Shown here piece by piece: positions 21,790 through 34,185 of a DNA stretch of 64,000 bases. Origin of the DNA: Quercus robur. Its lineage: Eukaryota > Streptophyta > Magnoliopsida > Fagales > Fagaceae. The notes beneath the pieces were generated by a model that was given only the letters and a program-made list of their open reading frames with translations, made no database searches and had not been told where the DNA came from. Numbering within the stretch: the first letter of the stretch is position 1; each line of letters opens with the position of its first letter. The DNA is taken from positions 11,521,974-11,585,973 of the forward strand of contig NC_065536.1 of assembly GCF_932294415.1 (NCBI RefSeq). Direction: 5' to 3'. The position numbers and the translations under genes are program-made.

Positions 21790-24108
21790 AAGTTTTTTTT
21801 TTTAATTAAAAATAGGATTAATTGCTTCTTCCTTCTTTTTTTCCTTTGATTATGGTAAAGTTGCAATTTTCACCTTGGCTATAAGAACAATTTTATCGGT
21901 CATGTAAAACTAATATTTAATTTCCCTTGGACTGCCTAGTTCAATGGGGGAACTAGACCTTAAATCAGTCCGGTTAAAACTAGTTAAAAGTTAAAATTAA
22001 GAACGTTTCTTTCTTTTTTGTGTGTAAAATCCATAAAAATGCAAAAAAGATAACAATATTCTTTTTTAATATGTTTGCTTGAGAACAATTTATCTAGTTT
22101 TTTGTAAAAAAAATTTGCTAAAAATATAATTGTATATGTGTATTAATAATAGTTCAATTATTTTGCGACAATAGAATATTCAATCAATCACCGCCAATTG
22201 TCCTACATCTGGTAAGTGAAAAGAGGGAAACACCAAGGGGAAAAAAAATAAAAATCAAAGATTTGAGTTACAACTTTAAGAAAAAGTAATTTTTTGGTAA
22301 TGCAAAAAAGTGAATCTTGGTGAACCAAATGTGAAATGCTCTTAATATCTATAAGTAAGAGAGACATTGTTTAAATTTGAAATTTAATATTATTGTAATT
22401 ACATTGTAATAAAAAAGAAAATGTATAGTTTACTTTTTAAAATATAAACTATTCAAGTTCAATAAAAAGTTTATATTTTACCATTAAATTGATGCCGAAC
22501 GGAATAATTTAAAAAAAAAAAAAAAGATTTTGTGAGAAAGACCATAGAAATTGACATGATTATTGACTTGTATAATATATGTAAGACAATTTATAATTAA
22601 AATGTAGTAAAATTTGTAGTAGTTTTTACATCATTCTTTTTAGCAATTTGGTGTAGGTGGGTGAGAATAAAGAACAAAAAAATGAGCCACAAAAATTATT
22701 TGTCTCAGTTGATTGAACAAAATTCCCTGTGATCAATTGTAATTTTTTTTTTTTTACCTAAAAAGAAAAAACAAAAAGACTCCTCAAGCTAATGAGAATG
22801 AGACTAGTTTTTAATAATTTTAAAGAGAAGAGAGAGCAATACTATAAAGGTAGGATAAAACTTAAGTACAATACTTTAAGTGTTGTTTTTTAAATTCCCC
22901 TATTAAGATTCAATCATATGACTACTTAACTAAAAAATATACTTCCATTTCATGTCAAAAATATCCACTTAGATCAATTCCTAAGTCTTGCCCTTTAGTA
23001 AATCATGCTCTAAAACTTTGATTGAGAGCAAGCTCTATTTCAGGAGCCCAAGAGCCCCTCGTTTGGGCTGGTGGGTCCTAAAGCCCATTTATGTCTCTCT
23101 CTCAAACCAAGCACCTCCAGTTGTAGAATCTTTTTTTTTTTTGAAATATTTTGAAGAATCTATTAGTCTGTTAGATTACAATTCAAGTTTCGTGTTATTA
23201 TTTGTAATTCAAAGGTGATGATAGTCCCATTGAATTAAGTTTCTAGTTTCAATATATACTTATACTAATTCTGAGTCCTTTCTAAAAAGTGTGTTAATAA
23301 TTTATGAGTCTAGTTAACGATACTCTTAGGATATTTGGTAATAAAAAATTTTAAGAAAGTTTTGATATCACTCTTATGAGAAATATAAAAAAACTGTAAA
23401 AATTAATTAATTATTTTTTCTCTTCCCATAAAACTTTCTAAAAATATTTCCTAAATTAATATTTTTAGGACATCTATTAACTTTTCTCATAATTTATTTC
23501 TTTGAAGTTACTTTGGACTTAATTACGAAACTTTGATCTCATATTTTTCCACTATTAATTATTTATAGAAAGTTAGAAAACAATAAATTCTATGTTATTA
23601 TGTATTTGTTACTTTGTTTCGTTTGATATGGAAAATTATTGTGTACTCTCGGAGTACCATAAATGCATACTCCCTCCTCTCACATGAATGGTGGGCTTCA
23701 CTAATTAAATTCATGGTGGGACCCATTATTTATATGAAAGTGGAGAATACGTATTTATGATATTCCGAAAGTACTTAATAATTTTCCAATTTGGTATAGA
23801 CTGAAGTAATATTTGAGTTACGCTAATTAGAGATTTTAAATAAAAAGAAGTTTCTTGTCTTTAGTTCATTAATTTAATGCTTCTTGACGATATTTGTACA
23901 GAAAACTAAGAACCTCATCACTTCATCTCTAATGCGGGCTTGTGGGGGCTTCGTTTATCTGTCCAAAAAAAAACAAGCAACTAACATAAAGTTAACTATT
24001 TCAAAATTTTCTAGAATTGACTCTGTATAAAGTCTATAAAGCTACCATGCCACTACATTATTTGTTCTAAAAAAAAGAACTATTAGAACAAATAGTATTG
24101 TGTTCGAT
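21790..24108. other. Spacer between NPK1 (5') and GUX copy A (3')
   Basis: An AT-rich stretch without a gene. It holds the NPK1 promoter at the left and, from about 22780, the flank that recurs beside the other GUX copies (22995-23170 is the best-preserved part). Confidence 0.65.
22995..23170. repeat. GUX downstream flank, copy A
   Basis: It shares CTTTGATT, AAAGCCCATTTATG, CCTCCAGTTGTAGAATCTA and TAGATTACAATTCAAGTTT with 32262-32420 and 35068-35225. It lies about 1.1 kb beyond the stop of GUX copy A, in the same relative place as in the other copies, so it is part of the duplicated unit. Confidence 0.75.
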
Positions 24109-25760
24109 TCAACTGTTGGCATCCCTCAAGTAGTCCACAAAATGGTGTTGTCTCGGGTCCTCAACCTTGATTCTCCAATGCCCATCAGCCAAACTAGCTC
24201 TCCTAGCTATCCCTCTCCATTTCCTTATCCTTGCATCCATTTCCTTAGTGAGTCCACAATGTGGTTGCAAATTCTTTGGCATGGCCTCGAAAACTTGCCA
24301 CCACCTCTTGTGGGCTGAGTCACTAGCAAACTGATGGTGATCCAACTTGTCCCAATTACAATCATAGTCCTTGTAACACATCCATGGCTTCAACCCCAAA
24401 TATTGCATCGTATAACTATCCTCTGCTATCTCATGCTTCTCATTGCTCGACCCATCGAAAATTTTTAGCTGATTAAGCTTTGTAGGCAACCGGTGCCACC
24501 ATGTAAAAGCTTCATTAAGAAATCCTTGTTCACCACCATTATATGACTCCAGCTTCAAACTCTTAGACAATAACTCCTTGAACATGCACAATGATGGTTC
24601 AATTACCATGACCCCAGAATTAAAAATCATCATATTATTTGTTGCAGCCGATACTTGTGGATGAACAAAGAATTTATCTATGTTCTTTAGGACTAAAAGA
24701 TCAGCATCTATAAACATAACTTTGTCATACTCTATTAGTTGCCATATGCGTAGCTTGCTGTAGTTCCACTCATTATAAGAATCCTTTTCGGCAAATGGAT
24801 TTTGGATGCGTTTGATGCGTTTAATCTTCCATCCGGCAGCTCTTAAGCCTCGGATGGACTCGGAACTAATGGAGTGATCAGCAAGGAGGACTAGGTCTTT
24901 GGTGGAGTTGCTCTGAATGATGCTTTGAGCTAAGGCTATTGCACCACAAACATAAGCTTCTGAAGAATGGAGGACTGTTGCATATGCCTTCTTATGGCGG
25001 TGTAAGGTAATGCTGTGATTCTGTTGTCTTGATTCTGACATAAAATTTCTCCACACCTCTTGACCTAAAAAAGTCAAAAACTTTAAAATTGTTATATAGT
25101 TTTAAAGTCTAATGTAGGATATTATTAAAATTGCTTGACAAAGGTTCTTGTTATGAGACGTGCTACTAGAATTTTTTCTTTTGATCTTTTTCAAAAAAAA
25201 AAAAATTTATACCATTCGATTGCTTCAATAAATAGGAGAGGAATGATTCAAATCTTGGTTTTCCTTATAAAAATGACAAATCAATGCTGAGCTACAACAC
25301 TCTTAAGGTCTTTTTCATATTCTTTTTATGTATGTTAATTTCAAAAAATTTGAATCTTACACCCATCTATTTAATTCCATTCCACCCTTTTACTACTTGT
25401 TCAGACATTTGCAAGTAATTACTAAGAATACAAGCAATTCTCTCTTACCACAAGTGAGGGTTTTCAACCCAGAACCACTAAACCATAAGGCTCTTAGCCA
25501 AAAGAACAAGAAATTGACACACACACACACACAAAAACAACAGAAAACTTGTGATATTTTGGTTGCATCAATAAGCTAAGAGCCAAATTAAAATGATAAA
25601 TGAAACTGTACAGAATGAGAAATATCATTATAATGGGCTCTATATTTTATTGTTCCTATATATATATATATATATATATGTTGAAATTATAGGTTTTTTA
25701 TTTTTTTTTTATATCACACTTTTAAGTGTCTCATTATGTGGAGTTTGTGTTTTTATGTCA

Positions 25761-25791
<31 letters not shown>

Positions 25792-25824
25792 GGGTTGTAT
25801 ATATTGAAGACAGCAATGATTGAT

Positions 25825-25863
<39 letters not shown>

Positions 25864-28800
25864 AGACGTGAATTTAACTTCTGAAATTGAAAGAGGGAAA
25901 TCTATGTTGTCTTTTTACCAGAATATTAAACAAACTAGTAAAGGATTAAAAAAAAGTAAATTTAATTATGTATGAAGATTTTATAAGGGCCTATGCAAAT
26001 GGGTACCTAATCCTACAAATGAATCAGCTTCAATCTAAGGTGTCATGGCTCGGCCGTTTCAAAAATCGAACAAACGCTTTAAAGCATGAAATCCAACTAA
26101 GCAACTCTAACAAAAGTACTTCTCGAAAGCAATAGTTTGAAAGTCTTTTTCTATCGTTTGTTTTTTTAGGATTATTTATGTCAATTAATTAGTGTAGAGG
26201 GTGTATTATATTTATATCTTTATTTGATGCGACTGCCACACACCCTTGGTGCATGGGTCACTCCACAAATATAAGTGTTTGTAAGGTGTAAGGGGCAAGG
26301 GTCAAAGTTCAAATCTCATACACATATACATTTAGATTAAGCTAGAATAGAATTTTTATCTTGTATAATATATATATATATATATATATATTTGAGAAGG
26401 CTATATAATACTAGTAAGATCTCTTATCTCCTTACATCAAAAATTAATATCATATCTAATGATAATGTAAAGAATTGTCAATGAGTTAATAGTCCAAAAG
26501 CGTAGTTGCAGGGTACCTGAAGAATGAAGAACCTATAAAGTATACCAACGTGATGCTGACCAAAGACCTTTTGAAGGTTAAGTTATTAACTCAATTATTT
26601 CCAATAACTCCAAAAATATGAGAGTTAGGAAATTCTATGTATCTTGGAGAATAGGAGGTTTGATATTTATAGAGTATACCAATGTGATGCTGACCAAAGA
26701 CCTTTTGAAGGTTAAGTTAGTGACTCAATGATTTTTAATCACTCCAAAAATATTAGAGTTATGAAATTCTACGTACCTTGGAGAATAGGAGGTTTGATAT
26801 TTATATAGTGAAATAGAAATGACCAAGTTTCCATGAATTTAGGCTTATCCCTTATAGGGAGCGTAGTGGAGTTAATACTCGAGATCCTTGGGTCTGACTT
26901 CCCATACTTAAAAGATACGAATCTGTAGAGGGATATTTGGGCGTATGTGCAAATTCTTTACATATGGAGATAGAGGCATGGAGGGCATACAAATGGTTTG
27001 GAGGACTAAGGATGTGTTTGGATACCATTTATTTTGCTGAAACTAAAAAATTATTACTGAAAGTACTGTAAATAAAGGTAAAAGTTAATTGAAATAGTAC
27101 AATAGAGTTCATGAATAATGCCAAAAAGTGCAGTAAGACTTATGAATAATAGAAAAAATAAGTTGAATAATAAAATAATTTTTATTTATAATCCCAATCC
27201 AAACTCACGCTAAGTGTAAGGAATCGTTCATCAAGGGTCATTCGTTCGCCATCATGGTGCATTGGACAAGTAGGCATCAGTGGGATTGCTTCAAAGATCA
27301 CCAAATGTAGGTACCTGGCGATCCCTTTGTATGTGGGGTCCTCTAATTACATGACGAACCTTGTGTGTTAGGTTTATTTTGCATTGGTGAAAATATTCCC
27401 CTTAATATAATAAAGAAAAAAAAATCATGACGAAATGGATTTGAGCAGCTCCATTGGACCATACATAACTATCAACTTGCACATCCATTTTTTTTAATCC
27501 CCTCATACGTATTTAATTCTTTTTTCTAACTGACTTATTCTGCTTCTTACCAAAAAAAAGAGGAGTCTCATTCTGTTAAAGAACTTACCAAAAAAAAAAG
27601 CGAAAACTAATATGGAATGTCAATCCTGGTGACTAAAAAACACCAACTCAATTTGCTTTTGTCCAAAATATTGCCTATATGGGGAGATGGTCTATCCTTT
27701 AATAAAGTCTTAGTTATTTAATACAAGTTACAATAGTTATAACTCAATAATATTATACGAGAATTTTGACCACATCATTTCCCTGCGGTCATTTCTTTTC
27801 TCATAAGCCATCACTATCATGATAACGAAAAGAAAAAAAAAAATCCAAAACATAGCATGCTGAATTTGGAAAAGTTTGGCAGGTTAATTATCAGTTATGG
27901 AAAGAAAACTTTCCTTAATTGCCAATAAATATTTTGTAAATATATTAATCTCCTCAATCAATAATACAAAAAGAGATGGGTTCAAGTTACACCTATTTTA
28001 AACCATTGATTTCTCACATATCTAACGGTAGAAAAAATGCTAGTATTTATTGTTTTCCAACTCATCTCATCTAATTAATACTAGCATTTTTGTCTCTCTC
28101 TTATTTATTAAATATAACCATTTATAAACATCTTATAATAAAATAAAAGTCAGCTAACTTCTCCGATCTCTATCTCTCTCATTTGTACCATTAAAGAAAA
28201 AATATCTCTCGGTCAACTCTCAAACCCAAATGCAGGTTTTCTCCCAAAAAAAAAAAAAAAAAACCCAAATGCAGGAATTTATCGATGTCCATCACAAGAA
28301 CATTTTCAATGATACTCAGCAATTTCAGTGAAATCGAGAGCCATTATTTGCGACTACCTCACTGACTACATGCCCACGGCCCAAATATTTAATAAATAAA
28401 CACCATGGGAAAGGGGAAAGGGATAAGCAAGCCAAAGTCACTGCCGCCTTGCCCAAAGATGGCTAGGAAGACCAAGCTCAAGTCGCCTTGGCCCATAATA
28501 AGTAGGGGAAAACTTTAAAGTAAAAAATATTGGGATTTATTTAGATTTTAGAAAAAAAGATGGTTTTATTTTGTAGGAGAAAAATCAAACAAGGTTTGTT
28601 TAGATTAGACATATAAAAAGGAATTCTTTGGTACCCAATAAAAATTTATTTCCAGAGGCTCTAGCAAAGTTCTTGTTGAAAAGTCGTCATCTTTGTTTTC
28701 TCTCCCTACCTGATACATAGCTTCACAATTTCCTGTTTCATTGTTTTTTTTAGTTTTGGATGTAATCCAAGTTCTTAGTTATCGGTGATTTTGCAATTCC

Positions 28801-29886
28801 TTTTTATTTCCCTAAAGGTTAAGATGCTTATAAATGTAATAATACTTTTTTATCTCCCTAAATGTTAAGATACTTATAAATGTAATAAATAAGAGAGCGA
28901 CTAAAATGCTAGTATTAATTAGATGAGATGAGTTGGAAAGCAATAAATACTAGTTTTTTTTTTCTACCGTTAGATATGTGAGAAATCAATGGTTTAAAAT
29001 AGGTGTAACGCTTTTGAAGTTACACCAGGTGTAACTTGAACCCATCTCATACAAAAATACATAAATAAGTGGTAGAAATTAAGTGTCATGTCTAATTAGC
29101 ATATCAACAAAACTGCACAAAGAAACTCTGATCAAACTAAAACTTACCTGTTTGTGCATAACTAGGAGCAAGTTGGCATGACCCAAAAGGCATGAGTACC
29201 TTCTGCTTCAACCTCCTCAACTCAGGCTTATACACCCAAAGATCTCCTCGATGCATCACAAGATCATCACATCTGAAAATCTCCACCATTGGCTCACAAG
29301 ACCCGATGAACACAGCATACACCGTCCGATTAACATCAGGACTAAGCCATCCATTCCTCACCACCAGATTAGCCACCACTAAATTGACTTGTAACCTAAA
29401 CACATCCCTAATCCCTTTATTCTCTTTAACCTTATCACATGGAGTCCTAGCTATTACCACATCAAGGTCCTCATAATCCTCCTTCCTCGGCAATGGTATC
29501 TCCGGGCACTTGGGTGAAGCCCATTTCTCATCTTCATCAATCCATTCAGGGAAGAAGTCCCTCCATGTCAAATCCTTGGACACATGATCAAACCTTACCT
29601 TGACAGTCTCAGTTTTTGGCTCTGATAATCCAAGTAATCTGTATGTAGCTTCTATTCTATCACCCACAATATTTACCAAACCAACTTTAACATTCTTACC
29701 CTTGAATTCTTTTGGAATAAGATTAAACCCATTTGATATCTTGGCTTGATGTTGAAGCCCATGTGTGTTAATAAATTTTGGCTTTGGTCTAAAGGTTAAC
29801 ACAGTGAAAAAGAGGGAGGATGAGAGGAAGAGGAGAAAGAAAATGAAGGGTTTTGCTCTAGTAGAAGAAGAAGTTTTGGAACCCAT
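24109..29886 (-). CDS. GUX: GUX-type xylan glucuronosyltransferase (GT8), copy A
   Basis: A Golgi type II membrane glycosyltransferase that transfers glucuronic acid from UDP-GlcA to xylan. Exons are 29886-29148 and 25064-24109, giving 564 residues, near the size of Arabidopsis GUX4/GUX5 and shorter than GUX1. The anchor KPFIFFLLFLSSSLFF lies at about 12-28. The catalytic half starts after the junction, with the metal-binding DxD as IDADLLVL (Asp366 and Asp368), then NSGVMVIEPS, NGGEQGFLNEAF and LGLKPWMCYKDYDCNWD. An upstream in-frame Met at 29970 overlaps a TATA box, so the Met at 29886 (MGSKTSSS) is chosen. The 4.1-kb intron carries a SINE, tandem repeats, a MITE remnant and a Mutator-like element. 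Compared with copy C, it has about 11 extra residues after WRN and about six more at the C-terminus. Confidence 0.9.
25655..25861. repeat. TA microsatellites in the GUX A intron
   Basis: Three long (TA)n runs lie near 25658-25679, 25766-25790 and 25828-25861. A further one at 26370-26391 forms the tail of the SINE. Confidence 0.8.
26228..26391 (+). repeat. tRNA-derived SINE in the GUX A intron
   Basis: TGGTGCATGGG matches the pol III A box at all but one position. AGTTCAAATCTC is a B-box-like motif about 60 bases later. The body runs through GCTAGAATAGAATTTTTATC and ends in a TA-rich tail. A shortened relative lies at 1590-1715. Confidence 0.6.
26540..26805 (+). repeat. Two-copy tandem repeat, unit about 133 bases
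   Basis: Both copies carry GTATACCAA, GTGATGCTGACCAAAGACC, TTTTGAAGGTTAAGTTA and GGAGAATAGGAGGTTTGATA. The copies differ at a modest number of positions. Confidence 0.85.
27009..27225. mobile_element. Short transposon remnant
   Basis: It starts GGATGTGTTTGGATACC, contains GAAACTAAAAAATTATTACTG and AAATAAGTTGAATAATAAAA, and ends with CCAATCCAAACTCACGC. Its ends are roughly complementary (GTGTTTGGAT against ATCCAAACTCAC). It is a relative of 13200-13350. Confidence 0.55.
27973..29048. mobile_element. Mutator-like (MULE) element with long terminal inverted repeats
   Basis: Both ends read inward GAGATGGGTTCAAGTTACACC and continue as near-identical inverted repeats for about 180-200 bases (ACCATTGATTTCTCACATA, CTAACGGTAGAAAA, CAACTCATCTCATCTAATT). 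The right arm has a small internal duplication of its tip. The element is flanked by a perfect 9-base duplication, ATACAAAAA, at 27964-27972 and 29049-29057. The 1,076-base element has no transposase. Its centre (about 28300-28520) is more GC-rich than the rest and may be captured host sequence. GUX copy C has the matching intron position without the element. Confidence 0.9.
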
Positions 29887-29956
29887 TGATTTGATTTGAT
29901 TTGATTGAGCTCCCCAAGTTTTGGTGTGGTGGTGTAAGTGGGAGAACTTTGTAGTG

Positions 29957-29964
29957 TATTTATA
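29957..29964 (-). promoter_or_regulatory. TATA box of GUX copy A
   Basis: TATAAATA on the minus strand lies 71 bases before the chosen ATG at 29886. A start site 25-35 bases downstream would exclude the longer upstream reading frame. Confidence 0.6.
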
Positions 29965-30984
29965 TCCCAAAAGTGGTTTTAAGGAATCTTTGCATGGATG
30001 CGCATGTTGATCATGTCATTTTTGGCAATCAAAATCTTCTCTCTATTCCATTCTATGTAACACAAATTAAAATCGGCCACCTGTCAATTAATACCTACTT
30101 TTTCTACCTTTTATTTCACTTACCAAAAATGAGATAAAATCAAAAAAATAAAGAAGAAAAAAAAAAAATGAGGAGCAAGGCAAAGGTGATGGTGGTGGAA
30201 ATGGAAGTGGATTAAACAACGATGGTGATGGGACTTGTGTTCAGGGCAAGAAAACAGGAAAGCAAAGGTGGTCGCAATGGCGGGCCAATCAAGCACTGGT
30301 AATTAAGGTTGGTGGTGGTTGTTTCTTGCTTGTGGTGTTACCAGAGGTAGGACCGTAGGAATGACATTCTTGTTTTCCTCTTATTTTTGGCAAGTTAAAT
30401 AAAAAGTGTAAAATTAGGTATTAATTGACAAGTGGCAGATTTTAATTTGTGGTAAATAGAATGGAATAGAAAGAGTGGCATATAAAATATTTCGATTTCC
30501 TATAGTTCCTTGAATTTGATGTCTTATCTAAAATTTTCATTTTTCTTATGCCTTTTTCTTTGATTTCTTTTGTAGTTTTTAGCCTATTTTATTATATACT
30601 CACATTTTCTAAACACTACAGTTTAATCAATTTTTATTTTTTAACAAATAAGCAATCACTAAAAAACTACATCATAAGTCTAAACACGCACTAAGTTCAA
30701 ATTGTGGTCGTTGTGTAGTCATTGTGTCACCTCTTTTTATACCTTGTTGAATTTGGCAATCAAAAATCATTTGGCAAGGGAAGAATATAGAAATCAAAAT
30801 TTTAAGATTGTACATGAAAATGACGTCTCTTTTCACAGAAATAGTGGTGAATAGTGATGTTATTATTTACAAATTCAAGTTTTTTAAGGTATAAATTGTA
30901 TTGATCTATTAAAATACAAAAGAAAAATAGAAGAAATTAGTGAATATATAAAGAACAACTAAAACTAAAATTAGTAGTCTCTGA
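29965..30984. other. Spacer upstream of GUX copy A
   Basis: It holds the GUX A promoter and one inverted-repeat element (30037-30474). The rest is AT-rich with no gene seen. Confidence 0.55.
30037..30474. mobile_element. Inverted-repeat transposon, probably MULE-like MITE
   Basis: The left arm (CTATTCCATTCTATGTAACA, CAAATTAAAATCGGCCACC, TGTCAATTAATACCTA) pairs with the right arm over about 90 bases. The flanks GGCAATCAAAAT and GGCATATAAAAT may be a decayed target duplication. The 230-base centre is GC-richer with GGTGATGG-type repeats. No protein is encoded. Confidence 0.65.
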
Positions 30985-31790
30985 ATCTAAATTGCTCATC
31001 AAAATTACTCTTAAGAAATAATTTTGAACAAGAAAAAGAAAGTTTTCCAGTGCAATATATATTTAGGACATCCAGAATTCAAACAAATTATTTGAAGGAG
31101 AGACAGCATGTAGAGAACAATAAAAATTACATACCTTTTCAAACATTTCAGCAGAAAATCTTTTGCTTCAATAGGGAGATGTTCAAGGATCGGTGGTTGT
31201 CCCTATGTAGAAGATAGCAACAACCTGAACTAAGAGCATTCACATCAAGGGTTTTAAAAATTTTAGCATTTGGCATCTCAAAAAACCACTTTATAACATT
31301 TAACATCTCACTTTATAATACACTCAACATCAAAACTTCTATTTTTTTTACAACATCAAAACTTCTGTTTTTATTCCTTTTTTGTTTTTGTTTTTTTCAT
31401 CCTCTCTCCCTCTTCGTCTCACTGTCTCTCTTTCTCTCTTTCTCTCTCTTTCTCAACCCAGCAATACTACCCACTGCTAGCCACTAGTCACCACAATTCC
31501 AATGACCACCACAACGATCAGAGACCAACGCTGATCAACTCGATAACCCACGCCAAACTCCTAGCCAATGACCCACAAAGATCAGCAAGCTTTTAAAGCA
31601 AAGATCATTCCATAGTCTTGAAACAAACACTTAATTTGACTGAATACAATATTTTTCAGGAAAAAGCATGGCAAAAATTCACTTTAAAAGTCAGCTGGGT
31701 TTTGTATCTTTTGACTGAAACTTCTTCTCATATATCTCTAGTGGATGAAATGACCAAACTTTGTCCTATGATAGAAACACATTTCATCTT
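30985..31790 (-). pseudogene. Duplicated fragment of NPK1: exon 9 with parts of introns 8 and 9
   Basis: 30985-31235 matches 16050-16310 of NPK1: intron 9, exon 9 (AAACATTTCAGCAGAAAATC, TTTTGCTTCAATAGGGAGAT) and the intron 8 acceptor side. 31575-31790 matches 16700-16860 of intron 8 (AGCAAGCTTTTAAAG, AAAAATTCACTTTAAAA). The exon copy lacks a short internal piece (GATGAGACTTC of the source strand is missing), so it is not functional. Between the two blocks, about 340 bases of unrelated sequence starting GAGCATTCACATCAAGGG replace the original. Orientation is the same as the parent gene, 15 kb away. Confidence 0.85.
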
Positions 31791-31859
31791 TCTAGTTGGG
31801 ATTAAAACTTAAGGCTCCAAATGTATTTAGAGCAAAATTTTGTCTCCAATTTTTTTTTT

Positions 31860-32012
31860 TTTTTTGAAGTCTTTTGCTATCAAATAAGAGATATGAATTT
31901 CAAACCTCGACTATATTAAAAAACCAATTGGTGTTTTGGCCTGATTATAAAGAGCAATCATGAAGTAAACACCATTAATTGAAACTCTATCATATCTCCT
32001 AAAAAATTAATT
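31860..32012 (+). repeat. Old SINE copy
   Basis: AAAAAACCAATTGGTGTTTT, GGCCTGATTATAAAGAGC and a tail leading to TAATTAAAA-type sequence match the 3' part of the better-preserved SINE at 35797-35963 (AACCGATTGGTGTTTTGGTC, TAATAAAAGAGC). Confidence 0.5.
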
Positions 32013-32261
32013 AATTAATAATAGGGTTAAATTAAACTTCATTTTTTATTTGTGATTGAACAAGATTCCTTTTTAAAGATTGTAATGTTTTCTATAAAAG
32101 AAAGGAAGATTCCTCCAAATAATTAGGGGCGACTAGAGGTAGGGTTAACTAAAGACACTCCAACTCAAACTTTTTAGGGGAAGAATTGCATACTTGGCCA
32201 ATGAGAATGGCACTAGTTTTTATTGAGAAGAGAGAGCAATACTAGCCTAGTATTTTTACGT

Positions 32262-32420
32262 AAATCATGCCCTGAAACTTTGATCCAGGGCAGGCTATGG
32301 TTCGGGAGCCGAAGAGATCCCTCACTTAGGCTAGTAGGTCTTAAAGCCCATTTATGGCTTTCTCAACCCAAGCTCCTCCAGTTGTAGAATCTATTTGTTA
32401 GATTACAATTCAAGTTTAGT
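32262..32420. repeat. GUX downstream flank, copy B
   Basis: It shares ATCATGCCCTGAAACTTTGA and AAAGCCCATTTATGGC with 35068-35225 and, more distantly, with 22995-23170. It precedes the broken GUX copy B by about 0.8 kb. Confidence 0.75.
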
Positions 32421-32492
32421 GCTATTATTTTATTTATCATATGTTAAAATTGTGTGGTTAAATAATTAAAGTTACCATATTTCAAAGTTTAA

Positions 32493-32632
32493 GGGCCCGT
32501 TTGGTACATGTGTTTAAATACATGTTTTCAGTTTTTAAACAACATTACATATATTTCCACACACTTTTTCACCCATACATATTTCTAAAAAAACTGAAAA
32601 CTGTTGTTTAAACACACATACCAAACGGGCTC
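32493..32632. mobile_element. Small TIR element (MITE), 140 bases
   Basis: The ends GGGCCCGTTTGGTACATGTG and, in reverse complement, GAGCCCGTTTGGTATGTGTG form inverted repeats that continue through TTTAAACAACA. The centre (CACACTTTTTCACCCATAC) recurs at about 13120 and, inverted, near 39200. The target duplication is unclear. Confidence 0.75.
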
Positions 32633-33139
32633 TAAACTTTTGGAACAATGGGTAATTTAACATGATATCAAAGAAAAAAGTCCTAAATTCAATTTTTATC
32701 TCCTATACTCTTACTCTTATTTAAATGAGCCCAACCGTAAGGGGTAGTGTTAGAATTGTATGGTTAAATAATTAAATTTACCATATTTCAAAGATTAAAC
32801 TTTTAAGACAATCGGTAATTTAACATCATGCAATATATAAACTCATGTCTTATATTTGAGATAATTAGCAGTTACAATAAACAGGACAGCAATTCAAACT
32901 AAAACATTAATTCAATCTTAAATGATATTTGTACAGAAAACTAAGAACCCCATCACTTCATCCCAAATGCGGGATTGTGACTTGTGACTTGTGAGGTTCT
33001 TTCGTCTGTCAATACAAAAACAACATTAACAATCTAACATTAAGGTAACTATTTCCAAAATTCTCTATAGCTACCATGTCACTACATTATTTGTTCAAAA
33101 AGGAACCATTATAACAAATATTGTATTGCTCTATTCAAC

Positions 33140-34154
33140 TGTTGGCATCCCTTAACTAGTTCACAAATTGGCGTTGTCTCGGGTCCTCAACCTTAATTCT
33201 CCTATGCCCATCAGGAAAACTAGCTCTCCCAGCTTTCCCTCTCCACTTCCTTAACCTTGCATCCATTTTCTTAGTGAGTCCACAATATGGTTGCAAATTC
33301 TTTGGCATGGCATCAAACACTTACCACCACCTCTTGTGAGCTGAGTCACTAGCAAATGGATGGTGATTCCACATGTCCCAATTACAATCATAGTCCTTGT
33401 AACACATCCATGGCTTCAACCCCAAATAATGCATTGTATAACTATCCTCTGGTATCTCATGCTTCTCATTGCCCGACCTATCGAAACTTTTGAGCTGATT
33501 GAGCTTTTTAGGCAACCGGTGCCACCATGTAAAAGCTTCATTAAGAAATCCTTGATCACCACCATTATATGACTCCAGCTTGAAACTCTTAGACATTAAC
33601 TCCTTGAACATGCACAATGATGGTTCAATTACCATGACCCCAGAATTAAAAATCATCCTACTATTTGGTGCAGCCGATACTTGTGGAAGAATAAAGAATT
33701 TATCTATGTTCTTTAGGACTAAAAGATCAGCATCCATAAACTAAAACTCACCTGTTTGTGCATAACTAGGAGCAAGTTGGCATGACCCAAAAGGCATGAG
33801 TACCTTCTGCTTCAACCTCCTCAACTCAGGCTTATACACCCAATGATCTCCTTGATGCATCACAAGATCATCACATCTGAAAATCTCCACCATTGGCTCA
33901 CAAGACCCGATGAACACAGTGTACACCGTCCGATTAACATCAGGACTACTAACCCTCGTTTGGATCATTTTTTTTCATCACTCAATTTCCATCACTCATC
34001 ACTCATCACTCTAAAATACCACACCCGTTTGGCACCATCACTCAATTTCTATCACTCAATATTTTTCACACTGTTTGTGGGTCCCATACCTGTCTCGGCA
34101 TAGCCTTTTTTTTTTTCTTTTTTTTTGGTAGTACCCAGATCACCCAAACCAGTG

Positions 34155-34185
<31 letters not shown>

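Larger units (their letters stand above)
32013..33139. other. Spacer: decayed copy of the NPK1-GUX intergenic region
   Basis: Parts resemble 22750-24100 in the same order, for example GAATGGCACTAGTTTTTATT with GAAGAGAGAGCAATACTA near 32200-32250, then the shared GUX flank. A small hAT-type MITE sits inside. No gene was seen. Confidence 0.55.

Noticed and set aside
29137-29970. Longer GUX A start at 29970
   Set aside because: That Met overlaps the TATA box, so it should not be transcribed; the Met at 29886 fits better.
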